Assembly (NCBI GenBank): GCA_963738185.1
Contig: CAVTVA010000003.1
Location: 2,418,001-2,482,000, forward strand
DNA: 64,000 nt
Direction: 5' to 3'
Source of the DNA: AP-15 sp963738185
Lineage (GTDB): Bacteria; Pseudomonadota; Alphaproteobacteria; ATCC43930; CGMCC-115725
Part shown: in pieces, positions 47,043 to 56,301 of the stretch
Layout: every line of letters starts with the position of its first letter
Position numbering within the stretch: the stretch's first letter is position 1
The notes under the pieces: model-generated
Told to the model about the DNA's origin: nothing
What the model saw: only the letters and a program-made list of their open reading frames with translations
Database searches by the model: none
Position numbers and translations under genes: made by a program

Positions 47043-47984
47043 ATGGCCGCAACACCACAATCGAAATCGGCGCATCTGCAGGAGCTGATCCGGCGCCGGG
47101 ACAAGGTCCTGGCGGTCCTGCACCCGCCGAGCGCGGCGCACGCAAGGATCATGGAGAAGGCCGGGTGCGAGGCATTGTTCGTCGGCACCGGCGGGGTGGT
47201 CGGCGCCTATACCGGGCTCGCCGATGTCGGCACCGCGACGATGACCGAATGCGTGACGATCGCCGGCTGGATCGCCGACAGCGTGTCGATCCCGGTGATC
47301 ATCGACGGCGACACCGGGCACGGCGGCATCATGGCGGTGCGCCGAATGGTGCGCGAATGCATCCGCGCCGGCATCGCCGGGATCCGCATCGACGACCAGC
47401 CGATCGAGGGCAAGCGTAAGACCCAGAGCGCCGGCGTCGAGGTGGTGCCGCTCGACCAGGCGATCGCCCGCTACCGCGCCGCGGTCGATATGAAGAACGA
47501 GCTCGACCCGAATTTCGTGGTCATGGCGCAGTGCTACGCGCGCGACGCCGTGGGCGGCACATTGGCCGACACGATCGCCCGGCTGCGGGCCTATCGCGAG
47601 GAGGCCGGCGTGGATTGGGTGCAGTTCGAATCGCCCCACTCAGTCGACGAGATCCGGGCGGCGCGGGCGGAGGTGACGGGGCCGTTTTCGTTTATGAAGG
47701 GGAAGCTCGGGCGTTATCTCGATCTCGACGAGCATCTGGCGCTTGGCGTCACCATCGCCTGGTATCCGGGGTTCACCCACCACGTCACCTGGGCGGCGCT
47801 GTGGGACTTTATGACCGCGTTCCAATCGGGCGGCGTCAAGGCGTGGGACGCCTTTGTCGAGAGCCGCCGGGAGCGACCCTATCCCACCCCCGAGGTGCCG
47901 GAGCGACGGCGAAGGCGGAGCCAAGCAGCAGGCGCTCGAGGAACGGTACTTTTCGTCGGGCGACCGCCGCCGCTAAACTTTTGA
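47043..47984 (+). CDS. Isocitrate lyase/PEP mutase family protein, C-terminus frameshifted
   Basis: The open frame codes 313 residues with the PEP mutase/isocitrate lyase barrel: ALFVGTGGVVGAYTGLADVG, IPVIIDGDTGHGG (metal-binding Asp), AGIRIDDQP, FVVMAQCYARD, WVQFESPHSVDEI, WYPGFTHHVTW. Members cleave or form C-C or C-P bonds, for example oxaloacetate decarboxylase, methylisocitrate lyase and phosphonomutase. After EVP the frame turns Arg-rich. One extra base at ~47901 is likely, because the alternative frame gives AKQQALEERYFSSGDRRR, the normal family tail, with a stop at 47974-47976. The next gene starts 24-32 bp later. Confidence 0.85.
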   Translation: MAATPQSKSAHLQELIRRRDKVLAVLHPPSAAHARIMEKAGCEALFVGTGGVVGAYTGLADVGTATMTECVTIAGWIADSVSIPVIIDGDTGHGGIMAVRRMVRECIRAGIAGIRIDDQPIEGKRKTQSAGVEVVPLDQAIARYRAAVDMKNELDPNFVVMAQCYARDAVGGTLADTIARLRAYREEAGVDWVQFESPHSVDEIRAARAEVTGPFSFMKGKLGRYLDLDEHLALGVTIAWYPGFTHHVTWAALWDFMTAFQSGGVKAWDAFVESRRERPYPTPEVPERRRRRSQAAGARGTVLFVGRPPPLNF

Positions 47985-48008
47985 CGCCGATTTGACGAGG
48001 AGCGCGGC

Positions 48009-49169
48009 ATGGCCCGCGACGGCTTTAGGATTTTCGACTCCGACACCCATGTCGGCCCCGACGCGCGCATCCTCGCCGCGCTATCTGAGCGAGGCCGAAA
48101 AGGACCGTCTGCGCGGTTGGGAGGCGCACAAGTCGCGCGACCGCCACGGGCGCGAAACCTACACCAAGGGGCAGCGCCGCTATCGCCGCCGCCTTGGCAT
48201 GGCCGAAGCCGACGACGCGCCGGACGGGTATATGGCGGGCTTCACCGGCGTGCAAGCGGACGCGCGAGCCCTCGCCGCTGGTCGACGCCGATCCGGGCGA
48301 GCGCATCAAGGACATGGATCACGAGGGCGTCGACGTGAACCTGACCTTGCCGTCGGGCTGGTTCGGCACCTGGACCTGCGGCGACGACATAGCGCTCGAA
48401 ATGGCGATGTACCGCGCTTATCACCATTGGATGGCCGACTATTGCGGCGCCTTTCCGAACCGGCTCGGCGGCGTCATCCTGGCGGGCGCCCGCGACATCG
48501 AGGGTGCGCTGGATGAAATCCGCCGCTGGGGCGAGGTCGCGCTGGGCCTGGGGGATGATGGTCTATGCGCCGGCCGGCATGCCGCTCGACCACCCCTCAC
48601 TGGAGCCGCTCTATGCCGAAGCGGCCAATCTCGATCTTGCTGTCGTGCTGCACACCTTTACGGTCATGCCGCCCTATGCGCCGGGCGGGCAGGACACTTG
48701 GGACAATCTGTGGCTCCAGCGCTCGGCGGCGCACCCGTGGTGCGGCATGCGCAATATGGCGGCGATGATCGGCAGCGGGGTGATGGACCGCTATCCGACA
48801 TTGCGGGTCGGCACCTTGGAGGCGGGGCACGGCTGGCTGCCGTTCTGGATGGCGCGGCTCGACGAGCACGCCCGGACGATCAAGGCAGCACTCCCCGAGC
48901 TGGCGCTCCATCCGAGCGAATACGTGACCGGCGGGCGCTATTTTCAGAGCATCGAAATCCCGGAGGGCGCCAGTCTGACCAACGCAGTGGCCGATCTGGT
49001 CGGCGACCATGTGCTGATGTACGCGTCCGACTATCCGCACGGCGAAAGCCACTTCCCCCAGTCGGTCTCGCTGGTGCTCGATTGGGCGATGGACCCGGCG
49101 CGAAAGCGCAAGCTCTTGTGGGACAATGCCGTTCGCTTTTATGCGCGCGCGCCGGTGGATGCCGCCTGA
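48009..49169 (+). pseudogene. Amidohydrolase family protein with three single-base frameshifts
   Basis: The conceptual protein is ~385 residues, ACMSD-like. Four segments in successive frames make one continuous homologue: FRIFDSDTHVGPDARIL; YLSEAEKDRLRGWEAHK...GYMAGFTGV; EPSPLVDADPGERIKDMDHEGVDVNLTLPSGWFGTW...EIRRWG; and GMMVYAPAGMPLDHP...DYPHGESHFP to the end. The shifts lie near 48081, 48254 and 48533, each cured by deleting one base (for example CAAGCGG to CAGCGG). Metal motifs at both ends are intact. The clean junctions argue for insertion errors rather than decay. Confidence 0.85.
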
Positions 49170-49223
49170 CCCGTGAGGACGTCCCCCCAGAACCACCGGA
49201 GCAATCATGCGGAGGATTTCGAC

Positions 49224-49514
49224 ATGCCGCCCGAGCCCGAAGGATGGCACATGGAGCCGGGACCGCCATCGTGGGATGCGGAAGCTAAGGCGTTTTCGTT
49301 CTTTTTGGCCAAGCCGGGTCATCAGCGCGTACCGTGCATCCTCGCCATCGACGCGCTGGAGCAGGCAGCCCAGTCGGGCGATCTTTCCGAAGCGGTCATG
49401 CTGCGAATATTTGAAGCGCATCGGCAGATGATCGAGCTGCGCGCCGCGCAGAAGCTGAACGCCGGGCAGGCTGAGGCCGATGGCTCGGTGCTGGTCGGCG
49501 CCGAGGATATCTGA
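49224..49514 (+). CDS. Small hypothetical protein, DUF1488-like
   Basis: 96 residues from ATG 49224, with GGAGG at good spacing. The sequence (AFSFFLAKPGHQRVPCILAIDALEQAA...IFEAHRQMIELRAAQKLNAGQAEADGSVLVGAEDI) resembles DUF1488-type small proteins, with the central P-C-x-I-x-x-D-A-L stretch and the GSVLV tail. The role is unknown. It lies between the amidohydrolase and LLM genes on the same strand. Confidence 0.65.
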   Translation: MPPEPEGWHMEPGPPSWDAEAKAFSFFLAKPGHQRVPCILAIDALEQAAQSGDLSEAVMLRIFEAHRQMIELRAAQKLNAGQAEADGSVLVGAEDI

Positions 49515-49586
49515 TTTGGCTGCCGTCGCCGCCGCCGCTTACTGGCGCGAGCAGCCCGCATCACCATCGTTCTAAAGGAGGCAGTT

Positions 49587-50834
49587 GTGCCGCGACTGAA
49601 ATTTGGCGCTTTTCTCGCTCCGCATCATCCGGTCGGCGAGCATCCGATGCTGCAGTTCCGCCGCGATCTCGACCTCGTCGAGCAGCTCGACCGGCTCGGC
49701 TACGACGAGTTCTGGTGCGGCGAGCATCATTCGAGCGGCTGGGAGATGATCGGCTCGCCCGAAATGTTCCTGGCCGCGGCCGGCGAGCGCTCGAAGCGCA
49801 TCAAGCTCGCCACCGGCGTCGTCTCGCTGCCCTATCATCACCCGTTCAATGTCGCGCAACGCATGGTCCAGCTCGACTGGATGACCGGCGGGCGGGCGAT
49901 CTTCGGTTCCGGACCGGGCGCGCTCGCCTCCGACGCGCACACCTTAGGGATCGACCCGATGGTGCAGCGCGACCGCCAGGACGAGGCGATCGCGGTCATC
50001 CGGCGACTGTTCAACGGCGAGCGGGTGACCGCGAAGAGCGATTGGTTTACTTTGCAGGACGCGCAATTGCAGCTGCTGCCGCTGCAGCAGGAGATGCCGT
50101 TCGCGGTCGCCTCGCAGATCAGCCCGTCGGGCATGACCCTGGCAGGCAAGCACGGGATCGGCGTCATCTCGATCGGATCGCTGTCGAGCGAAGGCCTCAA
50201 CGCCCTGCCGACGCAATGGGGCTTTGCCGAAGCCGCCGCGAAGAAGCACGGCACCACGGTCAATCGCCAGGACTGGCGTGTGCTGCTAAGCTGGCACATC
50301 GCCGAGACCCGTGAAAAGGCGTGCGCCGAAGCTCGCGAGGGCCTGTTGCGCCACCACAACGAGTATATCGTCGGCACCTTGCAGCGGCCGGGTGCTAAGC
50401 CGTTCGCCAGCCCCGACGAGGCGCTCGACAAGACCGCCTTCGCCGACGGCGCCACGGCGACGATCGGGACCCCGGACGATCTGGTGCAGCGGATCAAATC
50501 GGTCCTCGAGATCAGCGGCGGCTTCGGCACCGTCGTCGGCTTTGTCCACGATTGGGCCAATCCTGAAAATACCATGCGCAGTTGGGACATGGTGGCGCGC
50601 TATGTGGTGCCGCAGATCAACGGTTATCTCGCCGGGCTGCGCCAATCGCAGGACTTTGTCGCCACCAACCGCGGCGTGTTCGACCGCGCCAAGGAAGCAA
50701 TCATGGCGAAGATCCGGGACAACGAGGCCGCGGTCGCGGCACTCGCGGTCACCAAGGGGTCGCGGCTTGGAGAGGTGTCGGCCAGCAACGCGCCCGATCT
50801 CGACAACGCCCGCGCGTGGGCCCAACGGAGCTGA
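49587..50834 (+). CDS. LLM class flavin-dependent oxidoreductase (luciferase/limonene monooxygenase-like)
   Basis: 415 residues from GTG 49587 with AAAGGAGG upstream. The luciferase-like barrel shows KFGAFLAPHHPVGEHP, GYDEFWCGEHHSSGWE, KLATGVVSLPYHHPFNVAQRM, GRAIFGSGPGALASDAHTLGI and a long C-terminal part ending in charged helices. Two-component flavin monooxygenases of this size include limonene monooxygenase and alkanesulfonate-type relatives. No flavin reductase is adjacent. It converges with the FAD-binding gene. Confidence 0.87.
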   Translation: MPRLKFGAFLAPHHPVGEHPMLQFRRDLDLVEQLDRLGYDEFWCGEHHSSGWEMIGSPEMFLAAAGERSKRIKLATGVVSLPYHHPFNVAQRMVQLDWMTGGRAIFGSGPGALASDAHTLGIDPMVQRDRQDEAIAVIRRLFNGERVTAKSDWFTLQDAQLQLLPLQQEMPFAVASQISPSGMTLAGKHGIGVISIGSLSSEGLNALPTQWGFAEAAAKKHGTTVNRQDWRVLLSWHIAETREKACAEAREGLLRHHNEYIVGTLQRPGAKPFASPDEALDKTAFADGATATIGTPDDLVQRIKSVLEISGGFGTVVGFVHDWANPENTMRSWDMVARYVVPQINGYLAGLRQSQDFVATNRGVFDRAKEAIMAKIRDNEAAVAALAVTKGSRLGEVSASNAPDLDNARAWAQRS

Positions 50835-50855
50835 CGGGCGCGGTTGCCGCCGCAA

Positions 50856-52590
50856 TCAGCCAGCACAATCGATAGGTGGCGCTGCGGCGGCGGCGTTGCC
50901 GGCGATGTAGCCTTGGCAGGCGGCGCGGGCGAGGCCGTGCTGGCTGAAGCCGCCGGCTGATTCGCCGCCGCAATAGAGGCCGGGGATGACCGCGCCGTTC
51001 ATGTCGATGACTTCGCACCTGGCATTGATGCGCAGCCCGGCGCGGGTGTCGTGCACGACCGGCGTCGCCCAGGCCGCATAGAACGGCGGTTTGGCGATTT
51101 TATACATCGGCTTGGGCTTGGCGAAATCCTCGTCGAGCCCAGCATCGACAAAGGAATTATAGCGCGTCACGGTTTCCTCGAGGTTGCTCGGCGGCATCGG
51201 CACGCGCTGATATTTCATCACGATCTTCTCGGCGAGGTCGGCCAATCTATTCGCGGCGAAAAAGAAGCCGGCAGCGATGTCGACATGCGGCGGGGTTGGC
51301 CGCCATCCTTCGCGTTCGACCGCGTCGCTGTCGAAAATGGCCCAGATCGGGCCGCCGCCATTGTGGCCGTCGTCGATCCCGGCGAGCGCCGCGTTCAAAA
51401 AATTGCTGGGCTCGAATGTGACGCTCTTGGCATTGCGCCAGCTGCCCTGCACATAGGGATCGACCGAATTGTAATTGTTGGCGATGTACTGGCCGCCGGT
51501 CTCGTCGTAAAAGCGCCGGCCCAGCATGTTGACCAGGATCACATCCTGCCAGTTCGCCACCCGGAGCCCGCTCGCGCGGGCGCGATCGAAGACGCGGCAG
51601 CCCGGCATCCACTGGAGATTGCGGTAGTTGTATTGACAGCCGATCGAGCCCGGCTTGGTCACATTCGCGCCGAACTCGCCGGTCTGGTTGTAAAGACCCC
51701 ACAGTGCGGCGCCGACCGCCATCGCCGCAAGCTCGCCGCTGGCGTCCTGGTCGGACCACGGCATGCCGGCGAGGCCGCAATATTCCTCGGTCAGCCGCGG
51801 ATCGAACATGCGCCGAAAGTTGACGTTGCCGGTCGAGCCGCCGGTGCCGATGATGACCGCCTGGCGCGCGCGGATGGTCAGGTTCTCGCCGTTGTGATCG
51901 ACCGCGACCCCGAGCACTGGGCCGGAACTCGGCGCGCGCCGGTAGATCCGGGTCATTTTGTGCTCGAGCAGGATTTCCACGCCCGCTCTCCTGGCTGCGA
52001 CTTCGAGCGGGCGCATCAGGCCATTGCCGGAGGACCGGGTCTTTTGCACGGCTGGATCGGCCGGCGCACCGGTCTGCACGGTCGGCCAGTCCATCACCGC
52101 GCAGTGCATTTCGCGCGGCACCGAATTGCCGACCGAGTTGCCGCCCAGCGCATCCGGCGCCTTATCGACAAAGACGACGCCGTGGGCGACCAGCCACTCA
52201 AAAGCGGGAGCGCTGTTGTCGGCAAAAGCGCGAATGATTTCACGGTCGTTGTAGCGGTAATCGGGGAAGCCGTTGGGCCCGACCACCGACCAGTCGGTCA
52301 GGTCGCGGAACAGCAGGTCCGGAGTATCCTCGATGCCGTATTGCCGCTGCACGCTGGTCCCGCCGCCAAGCGGAACATTGCCGCCGCTGGCAATGGCATG
52401 GCCGCCGATATCCGCTTCGGCCTCGACCACGATCACCGAAGCAGCCGGCCTCGCGCGCGACAATGGCGGCGGGCAGCCCGGTGGCACCCGCGCCGATCAC
52501 GACGACATCGGCCTCGCGATCCCATTCGGCCGGAATCCACGGCGTCGAGGCGGCGGTCGATGCCGGCTCCCCCAATCCACTCGTCCGCAT
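50856..52590 (-). pseudogene. FAD-binding oxidoreductase (fumarate reductase/ketosteroid dehydrogenase-like), one frameshift
   Basis: Conceptually 577 residues. The first ~50 residues (ADVVVIGAGATGLPAAIVAREAG) are in one frame. From ASVIVVEAEADIGGHAIASGGNVPLGGGTS the frame changes at ~52443, where GGCTGCTTCGG should read GGCGCTTCGG. The rest is complete, with VIIGTGGSTGN, GLYCGGESAGGFSQHGLARAACQGYIAG and the Tyr-rich substrate region. The family dehydrogenates steroids or fumarate-like acids. The intact neighbours and clean shift suggest insertion error. Confidence 0.84.
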
Positions 52591-52920
52591 CTGGCTCCCC
52601 CCAATCCTCTGGCCTGGGCGCGCTTACGCCATTAAACCCATGCCAGCATCGGGGGAGAGGCTCAAGCAACCAGCGCGCTTACGGGCGGCAATGGTGCTAT
52701 GCGGCTCCCTGGGGACAATGGGAGCAGGCAGAACGGACGATCCGAGCGCGATCTGCCGGCGGACGACCACACAGCGATCCGCTCGGCTCTTCTGCCTGCT
52801 CCGGCGCCGTTGGTCATTCAAAGCGGCGGGCGATTGCTCCAGGCTTAACCGCGCGCCGGCCTCGTTGTCCTCCGGCCGAGTGGCCGGCCCCGTTACGCCG
52901 GCTTGCCGATCGCGCCGCCG
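52591..52920. other. Non-coding stretch of 330 bases with a long inverted repeat
   Basis: Lies between the FAD gene start and the end of the DUF6295 gene. Open frames are Arg/Pro-rich shadows. It holds the inverted repeat at 52721-52802 described separately. Confidence 0.4.
52721..52802. repeat. 13-bp perfect inverted repeat with nested stem
   Basis: GGAGCAGGCAGAA (52721-52733) and TTCTGCCTGCTCC (52790-52802) are exact reverse complements across 56 bases. Inside, CCGAGCG (52742-52748) and CGCTCGG (52780-52786) form a second stem. As RNA this gives a branched or extended hairpin of ~80 bases. No T tract follows on either strand, and no mobile element gene is present. Confidence 0.55.
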
Positions 52921-53202
52921 TCAGCGACGCGGCCGCGGACGCGCGCTTTCCTCGATCTCTGCCGCCGCTATCGCGCGGGCGAGCGCGGCGCTCAGCTGCT
53001 TCGCCAACTCCAAGGTCAGCTCGACCGCGACGCGCGCGCCCGGCCCGAGCGCCGCGTTGACGAAATCGATGGTGATGGCCTCTTCCAGCAGGGCATGGTG
53101 CGGGTGGTCGTAGGACACCACCGAATGGGTCAGATCGATCCACCCGTCACCGGTCTTGCCGGCGCCGGCCGCCCCGACGATTTCGACGATCGAGGTGCAC
53201 AT
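52921..53202 (-). CDS. DUF6295 family protein
   Basis: 93 residues: MCTSIVEIVG, GWIDLTHSVVSYDHPHHALLEEAITIDFVNAALGPGARVAVELTLE, then an Ala-rich helix and Arg-rich tail. The segment YDHPxHA with IDFVN matches this small family, of unknown function. It is 26 bp downstream of the dienelactone hydrolase gene and probably co-transcribed. Confidence 0.75.
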   Translation of the reverse strand: MCTSIVEIVGAAGAGKTGDGWIDLTHSVVSYDHPHHALLEEAITIDFVNAALGPGARVAVELTLELAKQLSAALARAIAAAEIEESARPRPRR

Positions 53203-53228
53203 CGCGGTTTACCGAAGGGTCACGCCGG

Positions 53229-53975
53229 TTATGCGGCCAGGTGCTTGCCTAAAAACGCGAACACCTTTTGCCAGCCATCCACCGCCTGCTCGATGCGGTA
53301 GGCCGGCCGGTCGTAATAGAAGAAGCCGTGACCGGCGCCGTCGTAACGGTGAAACTCATATTGCTTGCCGTGCTTTTTCAGCTCGGCCTCGTGCTGGTTG
53401 ACCTGTTCCGGGGTCGGCGCCCGGTCCTCGTTGCCAAAGAGGCCGAGCAGCGGGCAGGACAGCTTGCTGGTGAATTCGATTGGTGCTGTCGGCTGCTTCG
53501 GGTTCAGCTCCTCCCGGCTCATCACCACCCGGCCGCCCCACAGCTCGCAAGCGGCGTCGATGTTCTTGGTGTGGCAGGCATAGAGGAAGGTCTGCCGGCC
53601 GCCCGAGCAGGTCCCGAACACCCCGACTTTGCCATTGATCCAGGGCTGGGCGCGCAGCCAAGCGACCGAACCCTCGGTGTCGCCGATGACCTGGGCATCG
53701 GGAACGCCGCCCTCGGCGCGCACCTTGGCGGCGACATCATCGGCTTTGCCTTCGCCGGCGCGGTGATAAAGGTTGGGGCTGATCGCCGCGTAGCCGTGAT
53801 GCGCGAACTTGCGGGTCGCCTCGCGATACCACTCGTCCCAGCCCGGCGCGTGGTGCAGCAGCACCATGCCCGGGAATGGGCCTGGCCCTAACGGCCGCGC
53901 GGCATAGGCCGAGATCGGCTCGTTCTTGTCGCCTCTGATCGAAATGGTCTCGGCAATCATGCCTTCATAGGCCAT
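53229..53975 (-). CDS. Dienelactone hydrolase family protein
   Basis: 248 residues of the alpha/beta-hydrolase DLH fold. The nucleophile elbow is GTCSGGR with Cys (GxCxGG, as in DLH), Asp lies in GNEDRAPTP, and His in YDGAGHGFFYYDRPAYR. The N-terminal VLLHHAPGWDEW is the oxyanion region. It would open a lactone ring in an aromatic degradation route. Adjacent genes (DUF6295, cupin, HIBADH-type and CMD proteins) suggest a catabolic cluster. Confidence 0.87.
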   Translation of the reverse strand: MAYEGMIAETISIRGDKNEPISAYAARPLGPGPFPGMVLLHHAPGWDEWYREATRKFAHHGYAAISPNLYHRAGEGKADDVAAKVRAEGGVPDAQVIGDTEGSVAWLRAQPWINGKVGVFGTCSGGRQTFLYACHTKNIDAACELWGGRVVMSREELNPKQPTAPIEFTSKLSCPLLGLFGNEDRAPTPEQVNQHEAELKKHGKQYEFHRYDGAGHGFFYYDRPAYRIEQAVDGWQKVFAFLGKHLAA

Positions 53976-54127
53976 CCTTGCTCCCCTTTCCTTTCAAGCA
54001 GGCCGCCTGGGCGGCGGCCGTTCAATTCCGCCATGGTTAGCGCAGACACGCGACCGGGTCCATCCCCAGGTGCACTCGGCCGCCGATCGGTGTCCGGCGT
54101 GGTGTGCAGCGCGCCAACCCGGCCAGG

Positions 54128-54676
54128 CTAGCGCTGAGGCGCGCCCTGCAACGGCATTCCGCTTGCCACGGCATTGATATCGTAGGGCATTTCTACCAGG
54201 GTTTCCGGATCCCACATGCTGCGCTGCGCGGTCAGGAATGCACCATCGTAAACGTGAATGGCGCCGCTGATCTTCGCCAGCGGGTTGACCACGGAATGGA
54301 CCATGTCGCGGCCGAGAATGGTGACGTCGCCGGCGCCCAGGGCTTCGCCGCCAGCGGGCTCGATCTGAAATTTCACCGGGCTCGAAACCCGCCGCCAGAA
54401 CGTATTGTCCTCCCGGCCGCCATAAATGCCGATAACCGCCGACATGCGATGATCGTGGGGCAGCGTGACTTGTTTGGGCGCCCAGACCACGTTGAGGACC
54501 GTGAGGTCGGGAGCGTGATGCAGCACCCGCACCGCAGCCTGATCCGGTTCGCCGATCTGGTGAAGGAGGGAGGCAGGGTCGCGAACGGCGCGGGCCACGA
54601 CCTCTTTTACCGCCTGTCGCGAGCGCTCGGCCAGCGCGGCACGGAGGTCGGCAATGAATTGGTCGAGGTCGAACAT
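54128..54676 (-). CDS. Cupin, cysteine dioxygenase-like
   Basis: 182 residues from ATG 54676 (GGAG eight bases upstream; ATG 54682 is too close to it). An RmlC-like cupin barrel: PHDHRMSAVIGIYGGREDNTFWRR and DVTILGRDMVHSVVNPLAKISGAIHVYDGAF, giving His ligands for a single metal. Similar proteins are predicted metal-dependent enzymes distantly related to cysteine dioxygenase. It lies 44 bp downstream of the HIBADH-type gene. Confidence 0.78.
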   Translation of the reverse strand: MFDLDQFIADLRAALAERSRQAVKEVVARAVRDPASLLHQIGEPDQAAVRVLHHAPDLTVLNVVWAPKQVTLPHDHRMSAVIGIYGGREDNTFWRRVSSPVKFQIEPAGGEALGAGDVTILGRDMVHSVVNPLAKISGAIHVYDGAFLTAQRSMWDPETLVEMPYDINAVASGMPLQGAPQR

Positions 54677-54720
54677 GGGCATGGCTCCATCGATGGCCGG
54701 CTAGCTGCGTAGCAGCCACC

Positions 54721-55677
54721 CTAGCCGTGCTTCGGATCGTCCTTGGCCGGCGGGTCGCGGTTGAGCGCCTCGGCCAAACGCGTCGGATCAACGCGGATCT
54801 CGACCCCTGCGCGCTCTTCCTGCAGCAGCATCGGCGAGCGCGAGTTGCGGTGACCCCAGCCGCGGTTCAGCGCTTCGGACAGCTCGGCCAGGGCCAGGTT
54901 GGCAACCCGCATCGGCACGTTGAAATCGCGCCCCAGCTGGGTGGCGAGCGACATATCCTTGTGCGCCAGGCGCAGCGCAAAGGCCGCGGGCTCGTATTGG
55001 CCCGGCAAAAACTGGTCGATCAGCCCATCGAAGGTCCGCCGGCGGCCGCTGGCCCCATCACGCACCGCCTCCCACAAAGCGAGCGGCTCGACCCCGGCCT
55101 TGACTCCGACCGTGAACATTTCGGCGAGCGCCGTCTGAATGCAGTAGCCGGCGCCGTTATGCACCAGCTTGGCGACCGAGCCGGCGCCGATCGGCCCGAC
55201 ATACCGCGCCTTGTCGCCCATCGCATCGAGCACGCGCTTGTGGCGGTTGAAGATCTGCTCGTCGCCGCCGACCCACAGCGCGAGCTTGCCGGTGCGCGCC
55301 CCACGCGGCCCGCCGCTGACCGGCGAGTCGAGCATATAGACGTCGCGCTCGGCAAAAGCGGCGTTGATCTTGCGCACCATCGTCGGCGAATTGGTCGACA
55401 GGTCGAAATAGGCTTTGCCGCGGCCCATCCCGCTCAGAATGCCGTTGTCGCCGAGCGCCACGGCCTCCACCTCGGGCGGCCCCGGCAGCGAGGTAAAGAC
55501 GATTTCCGCGGCTTCGGCGACGGCGCGCGGCGTCTCCGCCCAGGTCGCACCGGCGGCGAGGCAGGGCTCGGCCGCAGCGCGGCGCAAATCGTGAACGACC
55601 AGCTCGTGCCCGGCCTTTTGCAGGTTGGCGGCCATCCCCGACCCCATCATGCCCAGGCCGATAAATCCGATCTTCAT
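54721..55677 (-). CDS. NAD(P)-dependent beta-hydroxyacid dehydrogenase (HIBADH family)
   Basis: 318 residues. Rossmann motif IGFIGLGMMGSGMAANLQKAGH, LDSPVSGGPRGARTG, and the catalytic Lys in GAGSVAKLVHN define the 3-hydroxyisobutyrate/tartronate semialdehyde reductase family. ~20-25 residues are added at the C-terminus (EERAGVEIRVDPTRLAE...). It lies 34 bp after the CMD gene and upstream of the cupin gene. Confidence 0.9.
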   Translation of the reverse strand: MKIGFIGLGMMGSGMAANLQKAGHELVVHDLRRAAAEPCLAAGATWAETPRAVAEAAEIVFTSLPGPPEVEAVALGDNGILSGMGRGKAYFDLSTNSPTMVRKINAAFAERDVYMLDSPVSGGPRGARTGKLALWVGGDEQIFNRHKRVLDAMGDKARYVGPIGAGSVAKLVHNGAGYCIQTALAEMFTVGVKAGVEPLALWEAVRDGASGRRRTFDGLIDQFLPGQYEPAAFALRLAHKDMSLATQLGRDFNVPMRVANLALAELSEALNRGWGHRNSRSPMLLQEERAGVEIRVDPTRLAEALNRDPPAKDDPKHG

Positions 55678-55711
55678 CTCGCCCTCCCACGCGCCTTCCA
55701 GTGCGCGCCCA

Positions 55712-56029
55712 CTATTTCAATACATCCTTGGCGACCAATGCCGCGGTCATCGCCGCCGGCCAGCCCGCGTAAAAGGCGAGGTGAGTAATAATTTCGCCGA
55801 TTTCCTCCTTGGTAACGCCGTTGTCGAGCGCGCGCTGCAGATGGCCGACGAGCTGCTTTTCGCGGCCAAGCGCGATCAGGGTTGCGCAGGTGATCAGGCT
55901 GCGGTCGCGCTTCGAGAGCTGCGAGCGTTCCCACACGTCGCCGAACAGGACTTTTTCGCTGAGGTCGATCAGTTTTGGCACGACGTGGCGAACCTGCTCG
56001 CGAGCGGACGAAGGTTGCGATTGCGCCAT
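55712..56029 (-). CDS. Carboxymuconolactone decarboxylase family protein
   Basis: 105 residues of the AhpD-like CMD fold: LSEKVLFGDVWERSQLSKRDRSLITCATLIALGR, LQRALDNGVTKEEIGEIITHLAFYAGWPAAMTA. The redox CXXC of AhpD is absent, so a decarboxylase or unknown role is more likely. It is the first gene of the cluster CMD-HIBADH-cupin-DLH-DUF6295. Confidence 0.88.
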   Translation of the reverse strand: MAQSQPSSAREQVRHVVPKLIDLSEKVLFGDVWERSQLSKRDRSLITCATLIALGREKQLVGHLQRALDNGVTKEEIGEIITHLAFYAGWPAAMTAALVAKDVLK

Positions 56030-56301
56030 GGTGTTCTCCTTTTATTCGATCGAGCGGTGTCCCTTGCCCGAGCAACCTAGCACGCGCTCGCCAAGGACGG
56101 CCAGATTTACCGATAGCCTGCTCAGCCGAGCGATCGATCCGGATCGACATGGTTCGCTACGCGGGTCGCCAGCCGGCTGCAGCTGATCGCGGGCATTTGG
56201 CCGGCGTGGCCCTCGAGGCGACCCGCTGATCCGGCAGAGGCGACCGAGCGGCGGGCCAGCCGGGTGCGCGGGTCGCCGGTGCGGCCCGACGCCGGCGGCG
56301 A

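Noticed and set aside
51051..53060. 669-codon plus-strand frame across the FAD and DUF6295 genes
   Set aside because: Arg/Pro/His-rich antisense shadow; the minus-strand genes carry clear motifs.
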